31,341 bases of DNA from SIG299 sp045531895 (GCA_045531895.1 JAZSEW010000065.1:1-31341); one strand, 5' to 3'. Shown: positions 15,002 through 24,101, numbered from the stretch's first letter. Notes: generated by a model from the letters alone, not told the origin. Translations and numbers: made by a program.

Positions 15002-16291
15002 CTAATAGAAGCCTATTTGATACAACGGCACATTTACCATCCATTCCTGTTCTCTGTAATCAGACATGGAGGTTCGCACACCCATACACGCCGGATATTT
15101 TTCGCAAAATACCTTTAAACTTTTTGCCTGCAAATTTTCCTTTCCCTTAACTTCCAAAGGAATAATTTGGTCCTCTCTCTGTACCAAAAAATCCAGTTCT
15201 CCACTTGCTGTATCTGAGGACCAGTAAAAAATATCGTTTTCAGCATTCACTTTTAACTGCTGGAACACATACTGCTCAGTTAAAGCACCTTTGAATTCTT
15301 CAAACATTCGATTTTCTTCCAAAATCACCTTAGCGTTTAACCGTGACATAGCACCAAGAAGTCCCACATCTAAAAGAAATAGCTTAAATATAGACATATC
15401 CTGATAAGCTCTGAGAGGAAAATCCGGTTTTCTGACACGCGTCACCTTATGAACCAGTCCACAATCTATCAACCAGGTAATTGCCACTTCGTATTCTCTT
15501 GCTCTGGCACCCTCTCTGATAATTCCGTAAATAAATTTTTTGTTCTCCTTTGCCAGCTGTGCCGGAATGGAATTCCAGAGCATCTTTATTCTTGTTACAA
15601 TTTCTGATGGCGCATGCTTGGAGAAATCATTTTCATAAGCTGCCAACAACTTTTCCTGTATTTTTCGTACTCGCTTAAAATCCTTTTCCTCTACAAAGCA
15701 TTTTACCGATTCCGGCATACCTCCCACATAATAATAATATTTCAGATAATCCATATAACGATTCTTAAAACTGGTAATCAGACTCTGTTCCTTTTTTTCA
15801 AGCAAATCAGCCAAAGCTTCCTGTCCACATGCTTGCAAAAACTCCGTAAAATCCAGCGGATATAAGTCGCAAAAATCCACCTTACCAACAGGAAAAGAAG
15901 TTCCTTCATGCAAGGCAACACCCAACAATGAGCCCGCACAAATAATGTGATACTGAGGTGCATTTTCATAAAAGTATTTCAATGACTTTAATGCACGTGG
16001 AATTTCCTGTATTTCATCGAAAATAATCAATGTTTTTTCCTCATCAATTTTGAACCCTGCCTCCACTTCCAACGCAAGCATAATTCTGTCTATATCAAAA
16101 GCGTCACGAAACACGCCCTCCATGATTTCATTTTCATCCATAGAAATATATAAATATTTTTCATAACAGGTTCTTCCAAACTCTTTCATAATCCAGGTTT
16201 TTCCAACCTGTCTGGCTCCCCGGATAATCATAGGCTTTCTATTTTTAGATTCCTTCCAGACTTTTAATTCTTCGATTAATTTTCTATACAT
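15002..16291 (-). CDS. AAA-type ATPase with C-terminal DUF4143 domain, copy 1, 429 aa
   Basis: This belongs to the AAA_14/DUF4143 family, common in anaerobes and of unknown cellular role. Walker A is GARQVGKT (residues 25-32). Walker B is LIIFDEIQ (Asp92, Glu93), followed by the sensor-like CAGSLLGVAL. The C-terminal DUF4143 part resembles a PD-(D/E)XK nuclease fold, with GELDFLVQREDQIIPLEVK showing the spaced Asp...Glu-x-Lys. A 433-codon paralog lies at 24298-25593. The gene is monocistronic, with its own strong promoter, an unusual set of tandem repeats further upstream and its own terminator. The family is often called a predicted ATPase or defence-like protein; function is not established. 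Confidence 0.93.
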   Translation of the reverse strand: MYRKLIEELKVWKESKNRKPMIIRGARQVGKTWIMKEFGRTCYEKYLYISMDENEIMEGVFRDAFDIDRIMLALEVEAGFKIDEEKTLIIFDEIQEIPRALKSLKYFYENAPQYHIICAGSLLGVALHEGTSFPVGKVDFCDLYPLDFTEFLQACGQEALADLLEKKEQSLITSFKNRYMDYLKYYYYVGGMPESVKCFVEEKDFKRVRKIQEKLLAAYENDFSKHAPSEIVTRIKMLWNSIPAQLAKENKKFIYGIIREGARAREYEVAITWLIDCGLVHKVTRVRKPDFPLRAYQDMSIFKLFLLDVGLLGAMSRLNAKVILEENRMFEEFKGALTEQYVFQQLKVNAENDIFYWSSDTASGELDFLVQREDQIIPLEVKGKENLQAKSLKVFCEKYPACMGVRTSMSDYREQEWMVNVPLYQIGFY

Positions 16292-16316
16292 TTCTATTCA
16301 CTTCCCTTCTTTTCCT

Positions 16317-16345
16317 AGTATATCTTATTTTATCACGTATTTCAA
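16317..16345 (-). promoter_or_regulatory. Promoter of the first AAA/DUF4143 gene
   Basis: On the minus strand, TTGAAA (16340-16345) and TATACT (16317-16322) are 17 bases apart, 25 bases before the start codon. Confidence 0.8.
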
Positions 16346-16353
16346 TGTTTTAT

Positions 16354-16472
16354 ACACATTTTTCTTACAACTTTTCATTTTATCAATCACATTTTCATCA
16401 TGACTTTTCATTGTACTAATCACATTTTTCTTACGACTTTTTTTATCGTTCCATCACATTTTCTTTACATTG
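16354..16472. repeat. Imperfect 33-bp tandem repeat, 3.5 copies, upstream of the ATPase promoter
   Basis: Units begin at 16354, 16387, 16420 and 16454 (periods 33, 33, 34). Each starts (A/T)CACATTTT, and copies 1 and 3 share almost all of their first 22 bases (CACATTTTTCTTAC then GACTTTT or AACTTTT). The array ends next to the -35 element of the ATPase promoter. A period of about three helical turns puts every unit on the same DNA face. Confidence 0.7.
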
Positions 16473-16504
16473 TAAAAGAGCGCTTCCCTCCAAAGAAGCG
16501 CTCT
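16473..16504 (-). terminator. Terminator of the GntR-ABC-VanY operon
   Basis: A perfect 10-bp stem (AGAGCGCTTC at 16477-16486 with its complement at 16495-16504) has an 8-base loop and is followed on the minus strand by TTTAC. It begins four bases after the VanY stop codon. Confidence 0.9.
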
Positions 16505-16508
16505 CATC

Positions 16509-17399
16509 TTATATCGTCTCCAAATATTTAATTTTCCCCACCGTCTTCTTTCCGGTGATAATATAGCATCCTGTGTTATCCGGAGACACCACATAACTCT
16601 CACACCCGGTTGGCACATTTACCTTCCCATCCACCGGGCGCTGCCTTGTAATATAATAACCGTTTGCTTCATAACACACACCCTCTTCCAGAGAGAATAT
16701 GTACTCTTCCAAGGTCAGACGATTGTTATATATGATTTCCGAATGTGGGAAACCTACATATCGGATATGCCATGGTTCAAAACGGATACCTGTTTCTTTT
16801 TCTCCATAGGACGGATAGCGGATAATAAACCCATACTCGTCACAATGGAAATTTACAAACTGACCTGCCTCTGATTTTAAAAATCCATCTCCGGCATAAT
16901 ATGCCACATACACATCCAGACAAAGTCCGGTCTCATGCTCACTGGCACCGGGAACCGTCGCTGTTTCCGGGTCTTCCTCGTAAAGCTCCTGCTGATGCTT
17001 TTTATCCCGGATGCTGCTGGAAACATAAAGCTTGTCCCCGGTAGAAGCCTTTACCGCATCGGACAAAGCACCATAGGCCACCGTCATGCAGGCATTCATG
17101 TCCACTCCGCTATCTTTATATTCTGCGGTTTCCGCCACGAAATCATCCGACAGCATATATTGTGTATTAACCAGAATCAGGCTCTGGTCAAACTGAAACG
17201 TCTCATTCTCCCACATAGATTCCAGGGTATATGTTTCCATAGTTCCTTTGTTTTTTTTTACTGAAACCTCCTGCCGAGCGGAACCGGCAGTAAGCATATA
17301 CCAACGATCCGGATTTACGGCAAAATAGGCAACCAGTAACACCAGAGGAACCGCCACTGCCCAAAGCTTAAGCTTTTTCTTGCGTCGTTTTCCGTTCAT
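16509..17399 (-). CDS. VanY-type D-alanyl-D-alanine carboxypeptidase (M15B), membrane-anchored, 296 aa
   Basis: A basic N-terminus and one hydrophobic helix (about residues 11-28) anchor an extracytoplasmic zinc peptidase that removes terminal D-Ala from peptidoglycan stem peptides. The M15B motifs are complete: SSSIRDKKHQQELY, then ASEHETGLCLDV (zinc ligands His155 and Asp162), and FEPWHIRYVG (catalytic Glu208, ligand His211). About 80 extra residues follow the core. I prefer the ATG at 17399, behind AAGGAG 12 bases upstream. An in-frame ATG at 17459 has no ribosome binding site but would begin only 15 bases after the permease stop and could be translationally coupled. It is the last gene of the GntR-ABC operon, which implies a cell-wall role for the whole unit. 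Confidence 0.92.
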   Translation of the reverse strand: MNGKRRKKKLKLWAVAVPLVLLVAYFAVNPDRWYMLTAGSARQEVSVKKNKGTMETYTLESMWENETFQFDQSLILVNTQYMLSDDFVAETAEYKDSGVDMNACMTVAYGALSDAVKASTGDKLYVSSSIRDKKHQQELYEEDPETATVPGASEHETGLCLDVYVAYYAGDGFLKSEAGQFVNFHCDEYGFIIRYPSYGEKETGIRFEPWHIRYVGFPHSEIIYNNRLTLEEYIFSLEEGVCYEANGYYITRQRPVDGKVNVPTGCESYVVSPDNTGCYIITGKKTVGKIKYLETI

Positions 17400-17474
17400 T
17401 TTGTATTTATTCTCCTTGTTATTCTCCTTGGAGCCCGGAGAAAATCCCACAGGCTCCATCCCAAAAATTTAAGT

Positions 17475-19799
17475 TTATTCTGCTTTTGCACTCATTTCTT
17501 CAAACATGCGGTCAATGACAAACTGCGGTACTTTATCTGCTGTAAAACGATACTGCTCTGTCCAGCCAAGCAAACCTTCGGTATAGGCAGGACCTGCACT
17601 GGCTTCAAAGTAAACCTCCGCTGTGAAATAACCGATTCGCTCCGGAAATGGTCCAAATTCCGATGTATAGCTGGAATAAACCAGACTCTGTTTCAACTCC
17701 TCAATTTCTGCCGGGTCTGTAAATACCAGTTCCACCTCATGATACGTTTCCACAGCTGCGGGAACCACTAAATCCCCATATTTTTCGTAAAATTCGTAAC
17801 TGTTTTCGTACATCTCTACATTGTACTCTTCGACACCTTCCAAACTTTCCACTTCCATACCAAGAAGCTCTTTTAACATATTGATGGTGCCACTGTATCG
17901 TACCGTAACATTGGTTACCGTAGTTCCAACCGAACCACTGATTACCGTATCCTGAATACCCTGCATGTTATAACCCTGTTCCTTCAAAAGGGCAATCGTA
18001 CGGGTCATGGACGGATATACCAGAAGTGTTGTTGAATCTGTATAGTCATACTTTGCATCTACTGTAAAGTGAACTATCAGTTCTCCAATTGCTGCTGTTT
18101 CCTTTAAGTCTTTGAAAGACATAGCCTGAATCTCTTCTGCATAACTGTATATTATGTTTTCACAGTTTTTCTCCAGTTTTACGGTAACTCCGCTGGCCGG
18201 TGCAAAGCATTCAATATATGCCGGCTTAAAATCAGCCTCCAGCAAACTGAATACCGGATGTACTGCTGTCTTATATGCATTGTCATTATAAATGCGCTCT
18301 AACAAATCCAACACTGCGTAATAATTATACTCATAACTGCGAATAACTTCCGAACCGTTCTTTAATGTATAACGAACAACAAAATCTGTCGTATAAATCT
18401 TTTCATATCCCTGTCCATAATATATATCATAATAATTGAAGAACCAATCTGTCCGATTTTCTTCTACCGCTTTGGTAAGAAGTTCTGCCAGCTCATACAT
18501 GGCATCAATGTTTGTAACTTCCATATTTTCCAGAGCATAATCGGTAGCATTTACCCAGCCGTCTTCATCATAATAAGAGCCGCCGAAACGAAGGTCTCTG
18601 CTGACAACTGCCATGCTTTTAATATCTTCCTTTTTCGGCAGATAAGAATCAAAGCCAAAAATATCAAACAGGAACACTAATGGAATCACCGCAGCCAATA
18701 CCATCGTTACAAGCATCTGTACCTTATGGGACAGACACTTTTTGATATCCCCATTATACAGAGCTTCAATGATACCATGGGCAAGGAAACCGCCCAGCAG
18801 TCCGCCAAAAATCAGCCAGAACAGTGCGGTACTGTAACCATAGTCATACTGAATGGAAAAGAACAGAATTCCGGTTAAAATACCTACCGGAATTGCCAGC
18901 ATCACGCGAACAACCGGCTCCGTCACCTTAAAACTCATGGCTGTATCTGCCTTTTCGCTGGCACGCTTCTTATACAGCCATACTGCCAGAACCACTAATA
19001 CCACTGCAAATAACAGGAAGAATAAAAATTCCAGTCCAAACTCATTTCCCTCTTCCAACGCAGTAATCAGACTAAAATAGTAACTGAACGGAGAAAGCCA
19101 CCGGGTAATCCAAAGAGCATTATCCATGTCGTTATAGTTGCCATAGCTGGTAACAAAGAACATTTCCCGCAGACCAATCACTAACGCATAAACGGCAGGT
19201 GCGTACAGATTAAGTACACAATTACCAAAAAAGGCAATAACCATTTTACCGGTTAACAGCATGGCAATAATGGTACCCAGATATACAATCAGATAACCCA
19301 TCAAATGCACTACAAAGAAATACAGGCTGGCAAAAAAGATGTCGGACGTCATAACACCATACACAGCACAGAGTATGTATGTGAACAACAGGCCAACCAG
19401 GTACGGAATGGCATAAATCATAATACCATTCACAAAACGTACCGCAAAAATGGTTTCCCTCTTTATCGGAAGACTATGGTAAAAGTCCATCTGCTTTCTG
19501 GAATGCAAATAAGCAAAACCGCTCATACCACAAATGACAGCGCCAACCACTGCCACCACCATGAACCAGGGATACAAACCATAAAAATCCTGACACAACC
19601 GGCTGGATACACGTTCCACCATTATTTCGTTGGTGTAATTTAAGCTGGCTCTGCTGTAATTACTCACCAGATTTTGAAGCACCATGGTAAACGCCACCAC
19701 AAAGGTTGCAAAAAACACTAAGGAGGACAGGATAACCGTCCACAGTCTTCTGCGGAAATCTTCTTTTAACAAATTAAAAAATGAGTTTCTTGATGTCAT
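17475..19799 (-). CDS. ABC transporter permease, large ABC-2-like with ectodomain, 774 aa
   Basis: The N-terminal 390 residues hold about nine or ten hydrophobic segments, including LHSRKQMDFYHSLPIKRETIF, a coupling-loop pattern typical of ABC-2 exporters of Firmicutes. The C-terminal 380 residues after the last helix have no hydrophobic segment and are rich in Tyr, Glu and Asp; they should lie outside the cell as a sensing or binding domain. The start at 19799 has GGAGG nine bases upstream and lies inside the 3' end of the ATPase gene (26-base overlap), indicating translational coupling. With the ATPase and YtrA-like repressor it forms an exporter of the type induced by cell-wall-active compounds. 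The substrate is unknown. Confidence 0.9.
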   Translation of the reverse strand: MTSRNSFFNLLKEDFRRRLWTVILSSLVFFATFVVAFTMVLQNLVSNYSRASLNYTNEIMVERVSSRLCQDFYGLYPWFMVVAVVGAVICGMSGFAYLHSRKQMDFYHSLPIKRETIFAVRFVNGIMIYAIPYLVGLLFTYILCAVYGVMTSDIFFASLYFFVVHLMGYLIVYLGTIIAMLLTGKMVIAFFGNCVLNLYAPAVYALVIGLREMFFVTSYGNYNDMDNALWITRWLSPFSYYFSLITALEEGNEFGLEFLFFLLFAVVLVVLAVWLYKKRASEKADTAMSFKVTEPVVRVMLAIPVGILTGILFFSIQYDYGYSTALFWLIFGGLLGGFLAHGIIEALYNGDIKKCLSHKVQMLVTMVLAAVIPLVFLFDIFGFDSYLPKKEDIKSMAVVSRDLRFGGSYYDEDGWVNATDYALENMEVTNIDAMYELAELLTKAVEENRTDWFFNYYDIYYGQGYEKIYTTDFVVRYTLKNGSEVIRSYEYNYYAVLDLLERIYNDNAYKTAVHPVFSLLEADFKPAYIECFAPASGVTVKLEKNCENIIYSYAEEIQAMSFKDLKETAAIGELIVHFTVDAKYDYTDSTTLLVYPSMTRTIALLKEQGYNMQGIQDTVISGSVGTTVTNVTVRYSGTINMLKELLGMEVESLEGVEEYNVEMYENSYEFYEKYGDLVVPAAVETYHEVELVFTDPAEIEELKQSLVYSSYTSEFGPFPERIGYFTAEVYFEASAGPAYTEGLLGWTEQYRFTADKVPQFVIDRMFEEMSAKAE

Positions 19800-20676
19800 A
19801 GCCTGCCACCTCCGTTTCACTAATAAAGATTTCTTCCAGACTAAGCGGCAGCATCTCTAAGAAAATCGGATTTGCCGTCTGAATCTGATTACGGATATCG
19901 TCCGCATTGCCCCTTGCAGTGATAGTATACAGGGAACCGCGGATTTCTTTTTTGATGACATCCACGTTTTTCAGTACTTCCTCAATGTTGCTGTCAGCCT
20001 TAAATGCACACTGCACCTTGTGAATATTTACCTTCATATCTTCTAAGTCTCTGGATAACAGCACTCCGCCGCGGTGCAACAATCCTACGTGGTCACAAAT
20101 GTCCTCCAGTTCTCGAAGGTTGTGGGAGGCAATCACCGGAGTCATGCCACGCTCTTCAATTTCCTGCGCAAAAATACTTTTAACCGCCTGACGCATTACC
20201 GGGTCCAGACCGTCAAAGGTTTCGTCACAGAATAAGTACTTGGTATTTGCACAGATGCCACAGATAACGGACAACTGCTTTTTCATACCCTTGGAGAAGG
20301 TTGCTACCTTTCTCTTTTCCTCTAAATTAAACTGCACAAGCATCTTCTTCATGCGCTCCGCATCAAACTTTGGATACACCACGGAATAATAACGCATCAG
20401 TTCCTTTGGTGTTGTGTTGGCAAAGAAATACTGATCATCCGAAATATAAAAGAATTCCTGCTTTGCCGCCGGATTTTCATACACCGGCATATCATCTAAG
20501 GTAATTGTTCCGCTGTCCGGACGAAGCACGCCTGCTGCCATACGCAGGAAAGTACTCTTACCAGCACCGTTGGTACCAATCATACCAAATACGGAGCCTT
20601 CGCGGATAGTTACGGAAACATTATCCACAGCCAGAATATCCGAAAAGGATTTACTGACGTTTTTTGCTTCTATCAT
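19774..20676 (-). CDS. ABC transporter ATP-binding protein, 300 aa
   Basis: The nucleotide-binding domain has Walker A GTNGAGKS (34-41), the signature FSKGMKKQ (127-134, a variant of LSGGQ usual for this subgroup) and Walker B YLFCDETFDGLD with Asp151 and catalytic Glu152. The switch His is in ASHNLRELED. The C-terminal 80 residues form the small extra domain seen in YtrB-like ATPases. It energises the permease encoded by the overlapping gene. AAAGGA lies nine bases before the ATG. The GntR gene ends 30 bases upstream. Confidence 0.96.
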   Translation of the reverse strand: MIEAKNVSKSFSDILAVDNVSVTIREGSVFGMIGTNGAGKSTFLRMAAGVLRPDSGTITLDDMPVYENPAAKQEFFYISDDQYFFANTTPKELMRYYSVVYPKFDAERMKKMLVQFNLEEKRKVATFSKGMKKQLSVICGICANTKYLFCDETFDGLDPVMRQAVKSIFAQEIEERGMTPVIASHNLRELEDICDHVGLLHRGGVLLSRDLEDMKVNIHKVQCAFKADSNIEEVLKNVDVIKKEIRGSLYTITARGNADDIRNQIQTANPIFLEMLPLSLEEIFISETEVAGYDIKKLIF

Positions 20677-20706
20677 ACTGTTTGTTCCTTTCTGAATTAT
20701 TGTTGT

Positions 20707-21072
20707 TTATTGTTCCGAGTAATATAATTTTACAAGTTCTACGAAGTCACTCTCTGCAATATCTGCTTTCTTTGCCATTTTCACAAGCTCCGAAAGCTGG
20801 GATTTCATTTCTTCCTTGTGCTGTTCTTTTAATGTATTGATTCCTGCCACGAAATTTCCCCGTCCTTTCACACAATAAATAACTCCCTGCCGCTCCAGCT
20901 CCGCATAGGCACGCTGTACCGTATTCGGGTTAATCGACAGGTCCATGGCAAGTTCCCTTACACTTGGCAGCTGGCTGTCAGTTTCCAGAACGCCAAGCAA
21001 AATCAGGTCTTTCATTTTCTCCATGACCTGTTCATAAATCGGACGCCGGTCCGCATAATCCAATGTTATCAC
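20707..21072 (-). CDS. GntR-family regulator, YtrA subfamily, 121 aa, GTG start
   Basis: The N-terminal winged helix (residues 10-76) shows PIYEQVMEKMKDLILLG, then LPSVRELAMDLSINPNTVQRAYAELERQGVIY and KGRGNFVA, the standard GntR reader. The short C-terminal tail of about 40 residues is the dimerisation helix pair of the YtrA subfamily, which always sits in front of ABC transporter genes. The start is GTG at 21072 with AAGGAGG seven bases upstream. A perfect palindrome overlaps its promoter, so autorepression of the whole ABC-VanY operon is likely. The inducer is unknown; homologues respond to cell-wall antibiotics. Confidence 0.95.
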   Translation of the reverse strand: MITLDYADRRPIYEQVMEKMKDLILLGVLETDSQLPSVRELAMDLSINPNTVQRAYAELERQGVIYCVKGRGNFVAGINTLKEQHKEEMKSQLSELVKMAKKADIAESDFVELVKLYYSEQ

Positions 21073-21131
21073 GGTATTCCTCCTTTCCGGTAAAGATATA
21101 TGTACGGTTTGTTTATGTTTGTCTGCCCTGT

Positions 21132-21160
21132 ATTATAAGTGTATTAACACTCTTAATACA
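21132..21160 (-). promoter_or_regulatory. Promoter and operator of the GntR-ABC-VanY operon
   Basis: On the minus strand, TATAAT (21132-21137) is the -10. Directly upstream, at 21140-21160, is a perfect 8-bp inverted repeat, TGTATTAA-5-TTAATACA. It fills the -10/-35 spacer, the expected place for a YtrA-type repressor site. The -35 (about TGTATT) is poor and lies inside the palindrome. Confidence 0.8.
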
Positions 21161-21232
21161 GTTAGTATACTACCATAGTAAAGTGCTGGTGTCAAGAGCC
21201 TTAAGAAATATTTAAGAAACGAAATCCTGTCA

Positions 21233-21282
21233 ATAACAAAACAGGAACATTTCCGTTTTGAAAAATGTTCCCGTTCTGTTAT
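21233..21282 (-). terminator. Terminator of the BlaI/M56 operon
   Basis: A 20-bp stem with two mismatches (21233-21252 and 21263-21282, core GGAACATTT/AAATGTTCC) has a 10-base loop, followed on the minus strand by a T-rich tail. Confidence 0.85.
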
Positions 21283-21316
21283 AGTCCTTATATCAAATTT
21301 TTGGTATCATTAAAAT

Positions 21317-23659
21317 TTAACCTGCCATACTTAAGTTAAGAAATAAATTCCAGGAAGAATCCTCCACTCCGTTTGGCAAATAGATAACAGAATTTCCCTG
21401 TTTATCCGTGCCATGATAAATCCACGCCGTGTTCTCCAGATTTTCTCCGTAAAACAATTCCACCCAGCCTGCGGTCCAACCGTTGTCCGGATAATACGCA
21501 TAGAAAGAAACTCTGGTGCCTTTTGGAATTCCCACTAACTGCAAATCCTTGTGAAATTCTTCTGACATATCCACCGGCTCTGCATAAGCCGTAAAATCCT
21601 TTTTCACTTTTACATTCAGTTCCTCCCGGTCATACTGCCAATTGGTAAACTCGTAGCGATTACGAACCGTTTCCTGTAAGATTGCAGCCTGAGCCATGCT
21701 GTAATTCCACAACTTATATTCCCGCACCACTGCCGTTGTTTCATAAAATACCGTCCGTTCTTCACAGAAAATTGTACCGTCTCCCGGAACCGAGATTACA
21801 AATTCTTCCCGGTCCACATTCTGCACCATTTCTTCATAAGTAACATCCGCATAGTCACTGCTGTTCCAGGAATAGTCTGACTCCAGGGTTGCACTTTCAA
21901 ACACTCCAACACAATATAATTTACCGTTAATATAACGATACAATGCCGTGCTTGGGTCTCCGCTCGGTCCATCAAAATATAAACCGATTTCTTTGTACTT
22001 GTCCTCTGTATTTACATCAAAAATGTAGTAGGTAGTAAAACCCGGACCGTCATTCCAGTACTCTTCCCGGATTTCATCACCCCGGAACGTTCTTCCGTTA
22101 ATATTCAACCGGAAGAACGCCTCGTGAAGCCGCCAGGAACCGCCGGTAAGCTTCTCAAATATCTCTCCCTCTCCAAAACCTTCATATCCACAGGTAATAA
22201 CATCCTTTGTGCCGTCACCATCCAAATCTGCCTCCACTGTCTGTCCCATCGGTACCGCCAGCACCGTCTCCCGAGTTACGTTCCCAAGCAGTTCCGAATC
22301 GCTTGGCGGAAGGGGTGTCGGAGTAAGCTTTAAGACCGTTCCCATCGGTGTCGGAGTTTGAATACTCGGACCATTTCCTCTTTCTTCCGAAGAAGGTGCC
22401 ACCGTCGGCGATGCTGTTGGAGTGACTACAGGAATCTCTGTTGGTGAAAATACCTCTGTCTCACCCGGTTCCTTATTTACAAAGAAACACCCAGCAATTG
22501 CTGTCAGGCAAAGCACCACGGCAAGAACAGCCAGCCAACGGCCTGGTTTTTTGTAGCCTAAAATTCCGATAATTCTGTGTTTTACATCGATTTCGCCAAA
22601 GGAAAGTGGATTTGTAATCACTACTTTACTGTCTGTACTGCACTTTAATAAAGCCTCTGCATAACCCTTCCGGTCCTCCACAGAAAGCCCGCTGATTACT
22701 TTTTCATCACAGGCCCGTTCCACATCCTTACAAAAGGCAATATAGGCCAGCCAGATGAGTGGATTAAACCAATAAATGCAAAGTAACACATATCCCAGCA
22801 ATTTTGTATACTGGTCACCTCTGGCAATGTGGGATTTTTCATGCTCTACCACATATCCGATTTGTGCTTCTTCCAGATTGGTTGGAAGATAAATTTGGGG
22901 ATGTCTCCAGCCAAATAAAAACGGGGTCTGCAAGCCCTCCAGCAGCCAGATATTCTCTTCATACCATATGGCATTCTTGGCATAACGCTTTACCTTTATG
23001 CAGCTGTAAACGCCATAACCCAGCAGCAGGCACATGCCCACCAGCCAGAGACCGGACAAAAATGGTGCCACAGAACGGTTTCTCAGTTTATAGTTCAACT
23101 CAGATACAATTCCGGCAATCCCTTCCGGAACCGGAGTCGGTGAAACACTGACAATATAATAATCTGTTTCCTCATTGGAATCTGTTCCCGGTACGATAGT
23201 TTCTACATGCTCCTCCACAAGTTCGGCATAAATCTCCACTTCCTTCGGATAATATGTACCCTCGTCTGCACCCGGAACCTGTTCATAGGAATCCACTTCT
23301 TCACCATCCACATACAACTTTCCATCCGTGATATAATAATCTACCTCCACGTTGGAATCCGTTCCCGGATACAACTGTTTTACTGTGCCATCCTCATAGG
23401 TTTCCGTCACACTTACAAGTTCCGTCCAGATTTCTCCGGAACTTTGCTGGTTCTCCACAAGCCTTGTCAGACTCCACATGGGAGCCACGCTGCTTTCAAA
23501 GGAAAACGGAAGCACCAGACGTATCGCCACAATTGCCCAAAGCGTACAAAGATACTTCGCCGGAAACTTACGAAAGATAAGCCGCAGTAAAAGAATTGCA
23601 ATGGTAAGTATACCCGCCTGTAAACTCAATTCCAGTAATTTCAACAAAAATATACTCAT
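21317..23659 (-). CDS. M56-family (BlaR1/MecR1-like) membrane sensor peptidase with novel ectodomains, 780 aa
   Basis: Hydrophobic segments lie near residues 5-25, 35-52, 200-220, 285-310 and 366-384. The cytoplasmic zinc peptidase has HEKSH (His273, Glu274, His277) and ERACDE. In BlaR1 this domain triggers removal of the BlaI repressor; the BlaI gene lies 40 bases upstream. A 145-residue outside loop between helices 2 and 3 holds a duplicated motif, YPGTDSNVEVDYYI (97-110) and VPGTDSNEETDYYI (156-169). The C-terminal 395 residues are extracellular: a Pro/Thr linker, then a region with DLDGDGTKDVI (calcium-loop-like) and no SxxK penicillin-binding motif. The signal sensed is therefore probably not a beta-lactam. 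AAGGAAAA precedes the ATG. Confidence 0.9.
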   Translation of the reverse strand: MSIFLLKLLELSLQAGILTIAILLLRLIFRKFPAKYLCTLWAIVAIRLVLPFSFESSVAPMWSLTRLVENQQSSGEIWTELVSVTETYEDGTVKQLYPGTDSNVEVDYYITDGKLYVDGEEVDSYEQVPGADEGTYYPKEVEIYAELVEEHVETIVPGTDSNEETDYYIVSVSPTPVPEGIAGIVSELNYKLRNRSVAPFLSGLWLVGMCLLLGYGVYSCIKVKRYAKNAIWYEENIWLLEGLQTPFLFGWRHPQIYLPTNLEEAQIGYVVEHEKSHIARGDQYTKLLGYVLLCIYWFNPLIWLAYIAFCKDVERACDEKVISGLSVEDRKGYAEALLKCSTDSKVVITNPLSFGEIDVKHRIIGILGYKKPGRWLAVLAVVLCLTAIAGCFFVNKEPGETEVFSPTEIPVVTPTASPTVAPSSEERGNGPSIQTPTPMGTVLKLTPTPLPPSDSELLGNVTRETVLAVPMGQTVEADLDGDGTKDVITCGYEGFGEGEIFEKLTGGSWRLHEAFFRLNINGRTFRGDEIREEYWNDGPGFTTYYIFDVNTEDKYKEIGLYFDGPSGDPSTALYRYINGKLYCVGVFESATLESDYSWNSSDYADVTYEEMVQNVDREEFVISVPGDGTIFCEERTVFYETTAVVREYKLWNYSMAQAAILQETVRNRYEFTNWQYDREELNVKVKKDFTAYAEPVDMSEEFHKDLQLVGIPKGTRVSFYAYYPDNGWTAGWVELFYGENLENTAWIYHGTDKQGNSVIYLPNGVEDSSWNLFLNLSMAG

Positions 23660-23699
23660 AGGCTATTTTCCTTTCTTCTTGTATAACTATTCAGTCACT

Positions 23700-24059
23700 C
23701 TATTCTTCATATTCCCGAATCATTTTCTGTAAAGCTTCCACATCCTCCTTTTTCAGCTTTGCCTTTCTTGTAAAGGCAGCCAGAAACTGCGGAATAGAGC
23801 CTTCAAAGGTTTTTTCCACCAGTTCTCCAAGCTCGGTATCCTGCACCTCTTCCTTTGTCACCAGAGAACGCACTATGGTGTTTTCGTTGATTACCACACC
23901 ACGCTCGGAAAGCCGCCGGATAACCGTATAGGTGGTTGCCTTGCTCCAGTCCAGTTTTTCCTTGCACAATGCTACCAGCTGAGTACTGTTCACCGGTTCA
24001 GACTCCCATAAAATCTGCATAAAACGATATTCACTTTCAAATATTTTTGGGGTAGACAT
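23700..24059 (-). CDS. BlaI/MecI/CopY-family transcriptional repressor, 119 aa
   Basis: A winged-helix domain (residues 7-72) contains FMQILWESEPVNSTQLVALC and the recognition region WSKATTYTVIRRLSERGVV. A helical dimerisation tail holds the family's typical cleavage neighbourhood. The length is usual for BlaI (about 120-125). The ATG has AGGAGAGG upstream. The gene is first in a two-gene operon with the M56 sensor protease, whose activation should relieve repression. Two operator-like sequences cover its promoter, so it should repress itself and the protease. No beta-lactamase gene is present in the window. Confidence 0.95.
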   Translation of the reverse strand: MSTPKIFESEYRFMQILWESEPVNSTQLVALCKEKLDWSKATTYTVIRRLSERGVVINENTIVRSLVTKEEVQDTELGELVEKTFEGSIPQFLAAFTRKAKLKKEDVEALQKMIREYEE

Positions 24060-24101
24060 GTAAATCCTCTCCTTTTTTTATTCGTGATTATTTGCTTTTT
24101 G

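Noticed and set aside
15002..16291. Transposition ATPase (IstB/TniB-like) reading of the AAA proteins
   Set aside because: The DUF4143 C-terminal half and absence of a transposase or terminal repeats around either copy point to the stand-alone AAA_14/DUF4143 family.
16354..16472. CRISPR array
   Set aside because: The repeats are head-to-tail with no unique spacers between them, are degenerate, and have no cas genes nearby.
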